Part shown: positions 11,101 to 23,450 of the stretch, piece after piece
Layout: each line of letters begins with the position of its first letter
Numbering within the stretch: position 1 is the first letter of the stretch
Origin: Arctopsyche grandis
Taxonomy: Eukaryota; Arthropoda; Insecta; Trichoptera; Hydropsychidae
Assembly: GCF_051622035.1 (NCBI RefSeq)
Contig: NC_135356.1
Coordinates: 13,006,079-13,070,078 of the forward strand
Direction: 5' to 3'
DNA length: 64,000 nucleotides
Notes under the pieces: model-generated
What the model saw: only the letters and a program-made list of their open reading frames with translations
What the model was told of the DNA's origin: nothing
Database searches by the model: none
Made by a program: the position numbers and the translations under genes

Positions 11101-11877
11101 TGAGAAAAAGGCGGTACCTGAGAGAGATTTCCATTCAAGGAGTGAGTTCTTACCGCCATAGACTCTTCTCTGTGGTCAGCTTTGACAGATAGTCATCCTA
11201 GGTATCACTTGGATCACTTATGAATTATTACATGCCATTTAACAGGGTTACTTTGTAAGTGAAAGTAGTTAGTTATGATAATAATAGATTAGCAATTGTT
11301 ATACTACTTTTTTATAGATCTTTATCGTGAGACGCCTCTTTGGAGACAACGGATTTATATATGTGAGTGCGGTTTGCAATTTAATATTTTAATAATAACT
11401 TTAGTAAAGAATATAAAATTACACGAATTACTTTAATATAATTTAAATATAAAAAAGAACTGATAGACAGTTGGGAAACACCGTTTCTGTTTGCTATTAT
11501 TCTATTAAGTAAAGTTCGTTAAAGATTTTTGGCTGGAAGCAATTATGTGGAAGATTTATTGCTTCTGTGGGACCGACTGAAGGACCCTTTTTTTGTATTC
11601 AGGTAAGGAGATGTATCTCGTTCGTATATTTTTTTGCTCAGATTTGACACAAAAATTAGCACAAAATTTTTCGAAATAACTGATATAAAACCGCTTTTTA
11701 CGACCGATTTGCTGTTTATTTTTACACTTAAATTATACTAGGATGCAATTAGTAGAATAAGTGATTAGATGGTTAAGTTTTTAGATTAAATTTCGTGCAA
11801 TAGCCGGGTTTAAGCGAGTAATAGCGGGAAGAACGCAGAAGCACGTCTTCCCCGCATGACACGAAAGACCGAACTCC
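8194..11877 (-). mobile_element. Full-length RTE-clade non-LTR retrotransposon
   Basis: About 3.68 kb, minus-strand sense. It has a 5'UTR of about 0.7 kb (11160-11877), one 985-codon ORF, almost no 3'UTR and a tail of ATG repeats (CATCAT on the plus strand at 8194-8208). A single ORF with APE endonuclease plus RT, and a trinucleotide tail instead of poly(A), are RTE hallmarks. TA-repeat tracts on both sides make the ends clear. The closely similar truncated copy at 3303-4641 suggests recent activity. Confidence 0.9.
8202..11159 (-). CDS. RTE retrotransposon protein: AP endonuclease plus reverse transcriptase, intact
   Basis: 985 residues without internal stops. The N-terminal endonuclease/exonuclease/phosphatase domain (about 50-290) shows TYNVRTL, the catalytic Glu in SEVRR, YAPTS, GDFNAKIG, EIDFIL and the C-terminal SDHRLV. 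The reverse transcriptase (about 480-800) has NYRPISLLSAVYKLF, motif A FVDYEKAFDTV (from 631), motif B GVRQGDTISPKLF, catalytic FADD (730-733), GLKINVDKTKLM and YLYLGQIID. A C-terminal region rich in Trp, Arg and Cys (WTLNAKM, WAGHVARRMDERW) follows. Such ORFs are often mis-annotated in insects as craniofacial development protein 2-like. All key catalytic residues I can check are present, so the protein could be active. The ATG at 11159 is the first in frame; an alternative is the Met at about residue 41. Confidence 0.92.
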   Translation of the reverse strand: MAVRTHSLNGNLSQVPPFSQHILDTCEKNNIQTSNKVRVTMDDSLANRNLYLATYNVRTLSSEGSVLALENELENIKWDIVGLSEVRRKQQNQIILKSGNCLYWRGLPNGRIGGVGFLINKRIERNIIEISDISERICYIVLRISSRYTCQIFQVYAPTSSHPDEEIEDFYEKIQDAYDNSRHHFKIIMGDFNAKIGQKANTERAVGNFGTGQRNDRGDRLIEFAEHNRLFITNSFFRKNTNNKWTWESPKGDRNEIDFILTNALHSVKDVSVLSKVDIGSDHRLVRAKMAININCERRKLIKGCSNSPDFAQLRSRKKEFELELGNRYGKLNPEADIEELNTVISSVLTSTGKKLGGFRKQIKLSKISAETKNLIKHKRNLDRDNNKQEYNLVNKEIKKRIVRDVRDFNSKLIENTIKNNRSLKKCKQDLFLGKNQMIAIRSESGVIIRNREEIIDRVYTFYAKLYENDNGQFPALESTHGQRVPAVLPSEVEAALKTAKNGTTPGEDNIPIDLLKCGGPPLINILARLFSKCIQNQAIPEGWNNATIILIHKKGDKSDIKNYRPISLLSAVYKLFTKVITERLKNILDENQPIEQAGFRANFSTMDHLQVVGELIERANEYQRPLCLGFVDYEKAFDTVSHNAVLNALKTQGVPEPYVGLLAAIYKNATASVKIFSGTDRFSIGKGVRQGDTISPKLFNAVLEGVFRNLDWDTAGVSINGRFLSHLRFADDIVLVARDSADLLIRLTQLDRESRKVGLKINVDKTKLMFNSYCMPDSIPLDDKPVEVVNNYLYLGQIIDMSGSKNEEIKRRMKLGWSAFGRMNAVFKSKMPLCLKKRIFDQCVLPVMTYGCETWTLNAKMQNKIQCTQRSMERCMLGITRKDRKRNTWVRNMTRVVDIVDRVKRLKWQWAGHVARRMDERWTKEVLEWYPREGKRVKGRPQGRWVNEIRKMCGMRWMSVAQNRDEWKRVGEAFIQQWMANGCK

Positions 11878-11993
11878 ATATATATATATATATATAAATA
11901 AAAAAAAAAAAAATCACCAAACATCATTTTTTTTTAATTTATCTTCCACTAAAGACCAATTGATATTGTATTTACTATATACATACATATATG

Positions 11994-12510
11994 CAGGGCT
12001 TTGAGGTCAGAATCGGAGTCACGAAGTCGTAGTATTTCAAGGGGAGTCGGAGTTAGCGGTCTGAAATCTGATTTTATAATATATTAATTTACATTAAATA
12101 TGTAATTCCATTGTACTTTAAGTTTCGAATGTTGTTTGCATGGATAACGAGGATATATAGACAACGAGGATATATAGTACGTAAGTTAGTAGCAGGGCTG
12201 TGGAGTCGTAAAATAAATCAACCGACTCCGACTCCTTTTTTTATTATTTTCTTTATAACTTACTTTTAATTTATACCTGAATGTACGTTATGAATGTACT
12301 TACATTTTATTAAATAAATTGGGTAAACATATCAATTTTTAGTGCTTATTAATTCTTTTATTTTTATATACATACATATATCGAAAACCATTATTATTTT
12401 TATTACTAACAATTTTATACTTTGCGAAAAAAGTCGATCTTACTAAATCTTTCCAGTTGGAGTCGGAGTCGGAGTCGAATCATAAGTTGGATTTGGAGTC
12501 GGTAAACTTT
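11994..12510. mobile_element. Non-autonomous hAT-like copies with CAGGGCTGTGGAGTCG ends
   Basis: Two hAT-type termini in tandem: CAGGGCTTTGAGGTC at 11994 and CAGGGCTGTGGAGTCG at 12193. An inverted GACTCCGACTCC block (about 12222) and a GGAGTCGGAGTCGGAGTCG block (12459-12477) follow. The same terminus occurs at 18519 (minus, beside a hAT transposase remnant) and at 55638. Target duplications were not resolved. Confidence 0.5.
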
Positions 12511-12855
12511 GAAGATAAATCAAAATCATCTATATTCATACTTCAAATGCCAATAAGCCAACTATCACTTTTCTGGAATAGGAACCTAAGGAAACTTTAT
12601 GATAATAAATTAAAATATTCAATACATATTTCTTATTTGGTATGTATGTATAAAGATTTTACATAATTAAATTTTAATTTTATAGTTGATACAAGCGAAT
12701 CGAAAATAATTATATCATTAATATTTCGAAAATGCATTTTTTAATTCACAAGTAAAATTGGGTCATTAAATGTTTATTAATCTCGTTTGTGTGATAAGCG
12801 ATTACGTTTGCTCTATGCAATAATTGATTGATTTAAACAACATAACGCATTTAAT

Positions 12856-12993
12856 CAGGGCTTCGAACGGCAGCTGAACCAAAAACCGAAAACAGGAAAA
12901 ACCGTTATTTTTCCGGAACGAAAACAGGAACTGAACCGATGTGTATTTTTTTACCTGAACCGGAACGGAAAAAAATAATGATTCGAAGCTCTG
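12856..12993. mobile_element. 138-bp hAT-type MITE with 8-bp target duplication
   Basis: The termini CAGGGCTTCGA and TCGAAGCTCTG are inverted copies with one mismatch. They are flanked by CATTTAAT (12848-12855) and CATTTAAC (12994-13001), an 8-bp duplication with one mismatch, as expected for hAT. The interior is built of repeated GGAAC/GAAC motifs and has no coding capacity. Confidence 0.7.
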
Positions 12994-13180
12994 CATTTAA
13001 CGTTCTGCTTAGGAATATTGATCAACTTTTCAAAATTGAGACAAACCTCGTATTTTTAATTAATTATATCTTACTACATCCTAATAAGCAATGCTTAAAG
13101 CTTGCTGTTTAAATATTTGTATTGGTTTCATAAATGATTAAAAAATTAAAATAAATCAATTACAAAAACAATGAGCTTCT

Positions 13181-13186
13181 TTTATT
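13181..13186 (-). terminator. Poly(A) signal of lipase B
   Basis: AATAAA on the minus strand, 10 nt past the stop codon at 13196-13198, giving an extremely short 3'UTR. The identical arrangement in copy C supports it. Confidence 0.6.
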
Positions 13187-14544
13187 CATCATATTCTAAT
13201 TCGATCGACTGTCTAACCTTACATGATTTCTATTATTTTTAAGGAATGCAATAACATCATTGTTCACTATTTCCTTCGCATCGTTCGCGTATACGAAGTC
13301 ACCATGAGAGAAGTTTTTTTTCGGAACTGCAGTCACTGCGATCAAGTTTGAAATGTCATTCGATAGCGTCAAAACGTCTTCCTTTGCTGCGATCTTATCC
13401 TTTTCCGAGTAGAATATCCTGACAGGGGCGTCCACTTTCGTCAGATTGTACTGAGGTGGTTGTAGCTCACCGTATAAATCGATGTTTCTCATCATGCCGT
13501 GATCGAATTGTCTGAAATTTTTGGCGTTATGGTTCTCCAGGTGTTGATAAAGCTCCCAGATAGACCCACCACCTGGTTCATGTATCGTAAAAGGCGAGAT
13601 CGTGTCCTGCAAATAATACAATTTTCGGGTAAAACTTCACACCAGGATTGTTTTATAATGTCGGATTAAAGTACACACCGGTTTCAAATCTTTGGTATCG
13701 TCTTCGCCCAGGTGGAAGTTGAAATTTGAACATATTGGGATATATATCCAATTCGCTCTGCAAAATTTTATGACATTTGTTTTTACAAACTTTGAACTAG
13801 GTATGAATTCTGATTTGCCGACCATACCGTGAAACACCTGCAAATTTAGTAAGATTGTAATGGGTGGAAAACACGATTCAAGATCTATGTATATTTAGAC
13901 ATTAGAGCATTTGGGGTAAATGGCCCGAAAAATAACTGGGTAAATTATCACTTTTACCGGTAAATCAACAAAACATATTTGCTGCGTTTTATCTTATTCC
14001 TATCCTTTATTTTATCTTCTAGCAACACTGGTCCGCCCTAGTCCTTCATCCAGGAGAAAAAAATGTACAATAATTAAAATAATTGTATGTAGAAGTTATA
14101 GAACGAATTAGTACAAAGAGGGTACAGTAAATCAGTTTCAGATTCCGATTATGAAATTGCAGTAGTTCCATATACGGCTAAATGTGTGTTATCAGTAAAA
14201 TAAAGGCTTCAGTTAGCTATAAGAAATAAAACTTTAATAAGTTAGTTTGGGTAAGAGACCCACCCAGAAAAAAAAAAAGAAATTTAAAGACTCTTTTGCT
14301 AAAATTAAAAAATTAGATCACAAATATCGGACGATATCTGTGGATACATCAAGTTTTTTCCCATGCTATTTTCTTAAACAACGAATAAAAAAATAAAATT
14401 TTAAATTAAAAAAAAATAAGTTCTTTATTAAAATATTAATTTATAGTGAATTGGATTCTCATTGTAAATTGAATTCTCATTATTAATTCAATTCTCATTA
14501 TAAATTCAATTCTCATCTTTTTTGGGCAGTATATTTTATTACAT

Positions 14545-15063
14545 CATCATATGCTGGCTGTACCTCCTGCCCGCACAGTCCTTTTTCGAATGGCTCCTAT
14601 TCCAAGAGCTATTCGACTTTTTAATGAAATCGTTGCTGCCGAGACTGAATGTGATATTTTCCACCTTAGTGAGCGTAAATTGTCGGAAATTACTCTAACC
14701 CATTTATCTGGTAGTCTGCGCTCATCATTGTTTTCATGATTGATTGTGATTTATGAGTGAAATTTTGATTAACTCTCTTCCATTTGGGCCTTACAGGGAT
14801 GTTTTGTATTTGTAGTTGTTTCTTACATATTTATTGAAACTGGCTGTAGGTGGAAGGCATTCCTTATGCTATATTTTATTTGATATTTTTACTTTATCCG
14901 TTATTATTAAATGCTATTTTTTATGTTTATGTATGGATGTATTTATGTTTATGTTTAATTGTTATTTTGTTTTTTTTTTGTGTTATATTTTTTGACCATT
15001 GTGGCGATTTAAGAATTCCTGTTTTGCCACAATGGTCTGTTTAGAATAAAATAAATAAATAAA
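14545..15063 (+). mobile_element. Truncated Jockey/CR1-group LINE 3' end in the lipase B intron
   Basis: Nearly identical to 7062-7575, covering the last ~60 codons of the RT ORF (LAVPPARTVLFRMAPIPRAI, frame open at 14551-14739), the 3'UTR, the 12-bp stem-loop (14994-15005 with 15026-15037) and the AAATA tail. ATTACAT at 14538-14544 and 15063-15069 is a plausible target duplication. It lies antisense to the lipase. Confidence 0.85.
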
Positions 15064-15097
15064 TTACATATATTATATCATATATATAACGACGGTA

Positions 15098-15148
15098 ATC
15101 TGTGTGTGTGTGGGTGTGTGTGTGTGGGTGTGTGGGTGTGTGTGTGTG
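15098..15148. repeat. (GT)n-rich microsatellite
   Basis: An imperfect GTGTGTGG run just beyond the LINE tail. Confidence 0.85.
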
Positions 15149-15504
15149 TCCTAACTCTCGCCGAACATAATGAACGAATCGATAAAAATCGATTAATTCA
15201 TTTTTCGACGAGACGACTTTGTCGCGACTCGAACCGATCACCCCAAATAGCCTGAATATGGGTCTAATGAGGTAATGGTCTCGGACATCGTGCCAAATCC
15301 AATTTTTCATTTCGTCTTTTTTTTTTAAACATTAATTGAAATATTCCTTCTCGCCATATAAAAATACGTAATTTTAATAATTTCATTTAGCGAGGTTTTG
15401 AACCATTTTTTTTTTTTTCATATAAAACAATTAAATATATATTTTTAATTGAAATTATTGAAATTAATTTATATTTTAGCGATATTTGAAACATAAAATT
15501 AATT

Positions 15505-15580
15505 CCAAAACGCGGGATCGAGCTGGGGTCCCCGCGTTCAGAACATTCACGCTAACCACTACACTGCCGTCTCGATAGAA
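15505..15580 (-). repeat. tRNA-like / SINE-head-like segment
   Basis: The minus strand contains GTAGTGGTTAGCGTG (A-box-like) and GCTCGATCCC (B-box-like) about 30 nt apart. I could not fold a full cloverleaf with a 7-bp acceptor stem, so I read it as tRNA-derived repeat debris and not a tRNA gene. Confidence 0.35.
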
Positions 15581-15652
15581 AAAATGCTCTAAATTACGTA
15601 CATAATATTCGATTACCCTTTACAAGTATGGGGAACCAATCATTCGCGTATC

Positions 15653-15768
15653 TTCGGCTTTCGTCGACAATCGACAATTGACTTCGGCTTTCGTCGACAA
15701 TCGACAATCGACTTCGGCTTTCGTCGACAATCGACAATCGACATCGGCTTTCGTCGACAATCGAAAAT
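15653..15768. repeat. 30-bp minisatellite, about four units
   Basis: Repeats of TCGGCTTTCGTCGACAATCG followed by ACAATCGACT. Each unit contains TCGTCGACAATCGA. It is followed at 15769-15990 by a (TTTTTCAT)-type low-complexity tract. Confidence 0.85.
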
Positions 15769-15990
15769 TTTTTTTTATTTTTCATTTTTTTCATATTTTT
15801 CTTATTTTTCATTATTTTCATATTTTTCATTATTTTCAGTTTTTACAGTTTTTTTCAGTTTTTTTCATTTTTTTTCATTTTTTTCCATTTTTTTCAGTTT
15901 TTTCATTTTTTTCATATTTTTCATTTTTTTCATATTTTTCATTATTTTCATATTTTTCATTTTTTTCATAATTTTCATTTTTTTCTGCCT
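15769..15990. repeat. T-rich low-complexity tract
   Basis: Degenerate repeats of TTTTTCAT/TTTTCAG over about 220 bp. Frames through it are low-complexity and not genes. Confidence 0.85.
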
Positions 15991-16063
15991 TTGTCTTTCC
16001 GAAACCAGTCAATTCCATATCTTTAACTTTATTTTTATTCGAGTTTCAATTTCTTTTCGAAAC

Positions 16064-16094
16064 CACCCGTTGAAATCAACGGGCCCTACACTAG
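16064..16094 (+). mobile_element. Helitron-like 3' terminus (CCCGTTGA hairpin, CTAG end)
   Basis: CCCGTTGA-AA-TCAACGGG hairpin followed by CCCTACACTAG and then T. A short hairpin just upstream of a CTAG end next to T is the Helitron 3' signature. The 5' end of this element was not identified. Confidence 0.5.
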
Positions 16095-16319
16095 TCTAAT
16101 ATATAATTTCGAAAGAGGCTTTGTATGTAAGGCTTAAAGGTTTGGGTAGGAGCATGAATCAAAGTTTCCATGACGTCGATATCGATACGTTAATTATTAT
16201 TTTTTTTTCGATTCAACTAAATATAATAAAAAACAAATTAATGTTTACTATTAGATTGTTTTGTCATGTTTAAGCTGTATATATTACAAATACCGAGCGA
16301 AGCCGGGTAAAACCACTAG
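16095..16319 (+). mobile_element. Short Helitron-like element (CGAGCGAAGCCGGG family)
   Basis: Begins TCTAATATATAATTTCGAAAG directly after the previous CTAG. It ends CCGAGCGAAGCCGGG...ACCACTAG followed by T. Related copies are at about 54967-55148 and 60290-60445, with end fragments at 48050-48075 and 48205. Non-coding, 225 bp. Confidence 0.55.
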
Positions 16320-17560
16320 TAATAAATAATGTTAATCAGCGTTTAACATTATTTATTCGAAAAATCCGATAAATTACGGGTAAACTGATAATTGGTAAAA
16401 AAATAGAAATATTAGTAGGTACATATAGGATTTTACATATACATAAATAGGTATATGGATTTTAAAATATAAAAAATGAAAGTGCTATTTATCTGAAAGA
16501 AATAAAGATACAAGTGATGTTTTACATGCGGGCAAATTTACAGTTTGAAAAATTTGCTTTGAGATGAAAAATACTCACACCCATATTATCAGAAACATTT
16601 GCCACTGTCACGAAAACGGAATTTGTGGCATAAGTCGCAAAAGTCAGCGGCGCTAATGCCACGCTGGTGATAATTTTCCTATTGTATTGTGGTCGTGTAG
16701 ACGTCATCACAAAGAATTCACTAGACCCTTGAGAATGGGACACGTAGTGCAGTTTATCCCTTTTGGTCTTCATCAATACGAAGTCGATCATTGCTGGTAC
16801 ATCGTAATATCCTATTTCGTGGTAGCTAAACTTCCAAAAGTCTTTGTCTTTGACGTCCATAGGATTTACGGAGTAATAAGAGCCACGAGAGTTGCCCAGC
16901 CACACGTCGAAACACTCATCCACCAAGAGATAACCTGCAGCATAAAACGATTATATTGTTATTAAACTTCGATTTAAGATATTAAAATACGTTATATATT
17001 TATTGTCATTCCTAGTTGGCAACTCTAGATTTGTACTTAGATTTGCGACGATTTGAATCGATCAGTGTCACTATAAAAATCGCAGCCAAATCGAGCCAGT
17101 ATTCTGAAGCATGACATATGAAATAATATTGAATCAAAATGATTTATGATAATCGCATGAGATTCGATAATTACCTAAGGATATTCCAGGTCCTAGAATA
17201 AGCCACACGCCCGCTGAGCTGTACAATCCATGCATCAAAAACACTGGAGTCCGTTCTAGGCAATTTTTCTCCCCATTCGGCATGTGATGTATGATTAAAT
17301 GGTATCCGTCCTCGGTCCTCAAACTGTATTCTTCGATAGTGTAGTTATTTTTTCTAACCATAGTTGTCTGAAAATGCAATCTGTCCATGAAAGTATTTAA
17401 ATTGGTGCTATTTTCACGTTGATTAGTATTATTTCATACAATGTCAATAACCTCCTCTTCAGTTATATGTTTCGATGCCAAACTTGATAATGTCCATATT
17501 GCTAATAAGACAAGTAACACGGACTGCAATTTAAATCGAACAAACGCTTTGCACTTCAGT

Positions 17561-17568
17561 TTTTTATA
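17561..17568 (-). promoter_or_regulatory. TATA box of lipase B
   Basis: TATAAAAA at the position conserved with copies A and C. The core promoter therefore appears intact although the start codon is lost. Confidence 0.45.
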
Positions 17569-17744
17569 CAGATTTGTCTAATTTACCGTGAAGTACACAT
17601 GTATGTATAAATTGAAATATTTTTATGTATACATCTATAAAATGTTGAATATAAGGTCATTACAAAAACATGTTTTTAAAACATATTTTGAATTATTTTG
17701 AATTATTTTGAAAACGAAAAAATATAATATTATGTTCGTTAAAA

Positions 17745-18519
17745 AAATCACGACTCCGACTCTGACTCCGATTCTGATATTTACCAACAACACGACTCAA
17801 ACTCCGATTCCGACTCAAAAATGTTAAATTTTATCAGGTTGTTTTCCTACCTTTGTAAATATTTTTCTTGTTATAGGCATACGAATAAAACAAGATCAAA
17901 CTTTATTAATTATTTATTTGAATTTATTCTTAAAAACAACATTGCTTCTATGAAATCTGTATTCGTAGAAGCTCTCAAATCAAAATTGAGGAATTTCAGA
18001 GCGGAAAATAACCGCTCTACCAATACTTGGGTTGGCGGCAATACTGTAACGATCAACGCTGAATCTTTTACGATTTATGGATACTGCTGTATTGTCATTT
18101 TAACATTTAAATTATGTATAAGCTCGGTCAATTTTTTTACCATTTACAATGCAGCATAAAATTCATTTTTAAATTTTGAAATAGTCTCCTTCGTCTGCTA
18201 TATTGGGACTCAAACGAGGACGTTTTATTTCATCTTGTTCATTGAGATATTTTTCATAATTGTCTTCAGATTCAGCGGTATGGGATGTAGATGATGATAA
18301 TTCAAGTATTGATTGATCAAATATGCCTGATGTCGTCTCGTTTCCCACTTGAAGACCTTTCATACGAATTGTTAATTCAAACAGAGCGTTCTTAGCACTA
18401 TTTATTTTTTCTTCCGTCAATATGAATCGAACCATGGGGTCAAGAGAGGGTACACATTCATTATTACGCAATTAAAATTCACTCCACGACTCCGACTCCG
18501 ACTCCACAGACCTGACATA
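17745..18519 (-). pseudogene. Decayed hAT transposase upstream of lipase B
   Basis: The right terminus near 18519 (minus) reads CAGGTCTGTGGAGTCGGAG. An open stretch at 18169-18471 (about 100 codons, FILTEEKINSAKNALFEL) resembles the mid-region of a hAT transposase. A further segment at 17910-18050 in another frame reads VLPPTQVLVERLFSALKF and ends DFIEAMLFLRINSNK-stop, a clear hAT C-terminal dimerisation domain. Stops and frameshifts separate the parts, and the left terminus is lost. Homology is judged by eye. Confidence 0.7.
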
Positions 18520-18726
18520 AATACACACATACCAGTGGTGGGTGTATGTTTTTATTTCAGGAATTTTATTATTATTTATACACTGTATTAATTTGATTCT
18601 TCGCTCTTTAGACATGGATTTTTCAATTACGCTTTTGGGCAATGTGCTCTTCTTTTTTAACTTGATAAGAATTATATTTTTTCTATCGAAATCAAGCTTA
18701 GGCCACATATGTATGTATGTATGTAC

Positions 18727-19520
18727 ATAGTCTTTTCTGGCCTTGCGTAACGTCTCGAAAAAAGTCTATAAATTCGTTTCAGTATTGTTGCACTGTGATT
18801 CTCAAACGAGATGTATAATTCCATTTCGTAGATGCTATTCGGATCCGGAACTGAAATAAAAATCCAGATCCAGAATTGAAACAATTATCGAGAACCGAAA
18901 CTGAAACAAGAATCCGGATCCGGAATTGAAACAAGAATCGGGAACAGGAACTGAAACAGGAATATATTAAATTTATTTGAATCGAAAAAAAAATTCGAAT
19001 GTGACTAACCTATGACTTTATCTATGTATGTATTTGAGGAATATAAGAATATCACAAAAGAAATTCCGATAATAAAATATACATACACGTTCACACATAT
19101 CGGTTATGAAAGCATTTTCGATACAAATTGAGCCCAAATGTAGGGAAAGTTACACAAGACAAAAGTTCTACTTCAGGTTGTCGGCTTTTGTTCGAAATTT
19201 TGTTATTACTTAAAATCACTATAATTATTATATACATTAAATATCAAGAAGATAGAAAACAATTGAAACATTCAAAATAAAATATTGAAATATTGTTTGA
19301 AAAAGAAAAATACTACTTCCGGTTTACAAAAACCCTAACCAAAAACCTTAACAACTCTTAGTTAGCACATATATAAACATAGAGAATACAAATAGAGGTT
19401 TACAAATTCCGAATAAAACCTTTTCAGCTCTAATTTAGTACATAAAGAATACAAATGTAAATTTTCAGCTTGATCTTGATACGTTCAACGGTGTGGAAAA
19501 AATCGTGGTCAAAAAATTTT
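18727..19520. repeat. Duplicated upstream block, copy 1
   Basis: Matches 23345-24460 over most of its length, including TCTGGCCTTGCGTAACGTC-type sequence, a GGATCCGGAACTGAAA minisatellite-like stretch and the CACTTCCGGTTTACAAA segment. The second copy is interrupted by a fold-back element. No gene is seen. Confidence 0.7.
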
Positions 19521-20180
19521 TGACTTTTATAATTGGTAAATATCCCACTTTTGGTGAATTAAATTTAGTGATTAAACTTGAATTTTTTTGTGCAACGCAC
19601 ACATCTTAAACAAGGGGTCGAAAAAAAGATTGGAAGAAAAATCGAACAAGAGTAAGCGGCCTCCAAATTATATACATAGCTTGGTATTAAGCTTAAACTT
19701 CTAGATATGAAATTTCAGTTCAATAAATCAAAAGGTTTCTGAGAAAAACATTAAAATCCTCGATACTCCGATTCAGGTGAAAATATAAAAAAAAGTTTTT
19801 TATAAACAAGGCTCTTCTATATTTTGTATACAAAATTAAGAAAATATATAAAAGAGTATATGAATAAAAAAACCCACTTAAATATGACATAAAAAATATA
19901 AGTTGTTGAATTACCAAAGGAAATGTTAAAATTTTATTTAGAAGTTGTTGGATTTCGTGAGAAACCATTAAGTCGGCATGTCATCCGCATTTCCAGCATA
20001 ATTCACATCTGTATACTGTCTTCTTCACAAACGTTCAGCTTGTGTATTTTTAATTAATTATATTATATCTTACTACATTCTAATAAGCAATGCTCAGAGC
20101 TTGCAGTTTCCATATTTATATTGTTTTCATAAATGATTATAAAATAAAAATAGATCAATTACAAAAAACAATGAGGTTCT

Positions 20181-20186
20181 TTTATT
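20181..20186 (-). terminator. Poly(A) signal of lipase C
   Basis: AATAAA on the minus strand 10 nt past the stop at 20196-20198, as in copy B. Confidence 0.6.
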
Positions 20187-20195
20187 CATCATCTT

Positions 20196-23058
<2,863 letters not shown>

Positions 23059-23090
23059 TTTAAATCGATCACACGCTTTGCACTTCAGCC

Positions 23091-23097
23091 TTTTATA
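23091..23097 (-). promoter_or_regulatory. TATA box of lipase C
   Basis: TATAAAAGGCTG on the minus strand, 39 nt upstream of the ATG at 23058, and the best consensus of the three copies. It implies a 5'UTR of roughly ten bases. Confidence 0.6.
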
Positions 23098-23450
23098 CAT
23101 ATTTATGTAATTTACCGTGAAGTACACATGTATGTATAGATTGAAATATTTTTATGTTAACATCTATAAAATGTTGAATATAAGGTCTTTACAAAAACAT
23201 GTTTTTAATAGATATTTTGCATTATTTTGAAATGAAAATTACCTTTTACATATGTGCATACAAAGATCATTAAGACAGAGAACGAAAAAATAGAATGTTT
23301 TACATTTTAATAAAAATAAATATTATACAGTATATGTATGTATATACACAGTATTTGCTGGCCTTGCGTGACGTCTCGAACAAAGTCTATAAATTAATTT
23401 AAGTTTTGTTGCACTGTGATACTTAAAAGAGATGTATAATTCCATCTCGC

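Larger units (their letters stand above)
13838..16578 (-). other. Intron 3 of lipase B, enlarged by mobile elements
   Basis: This 2741-bp intron (894 bp in A, about 700 in C) has donor GTGAGT. The duplicated intron sequence (13900-14530) is followed by a truncated LINE, a GT microsatellite, a tRNA-like segment, a 30-bp minisatellite, a T-rich tract and two Helitron-like ends before native sequence resumes near 16320. Confidence 0.75.
13196..17529 (-). pseudogene. Lipase B: acid lipase copy with mutated start and damaged signal-peptide exon
   Basis: Exons 2-5 (17175-17367, 16579-16934, 13679-13837, 13196-13606) keep all splice sites and an open frame. They show LMHGLYSSAGVW, DVWLGNSRGS, nucleophile elbow SHSQGS, acid residue in SEKDK and His in FSHGDF. 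In exon 1 (17440-17529) the ATG is replaced by TTG, and no in-frame ATG precedes it before a stop. In-frame deletions remove about 18 codons after the hydrophobic core, including the expected cleavage region. The first in-frame ATG is in exon 2, which would give a protein with no signal peptide. Intron 3 is swollen to 2.74 kb by insertions. It is either a young pseudogene or a gene using a non-AUG or remote start. The intact downstream frame argues for recent loss. Confidence 0.75.
13082..17720 (-). repeat. Tandem duplication unit B (lipase gene plus flanks)
   Basis: The 3' flank from 13082 (ctaataagcaatgctta) and the 5' flank beyond the promoter (to about 17720) match units A and C. A further shared block (18727-19520 versus 23340-24460) upstream of the B and C promoters suggests these two copies arose from a larger segment than is shared with A. 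Confidence 0.7.

Noticed and set aside
15505-15580. A functional tRNA gene
   Set aside because: A- and B-box-like blocks exist but no consistent cloverleaf could be drawn.
15678-15971. 97-codon plus-strand frame ending in Phe-rich repeats
   Set aside because: It lies on the minisatellite and T-rich tract; low complexity with no coding signature.
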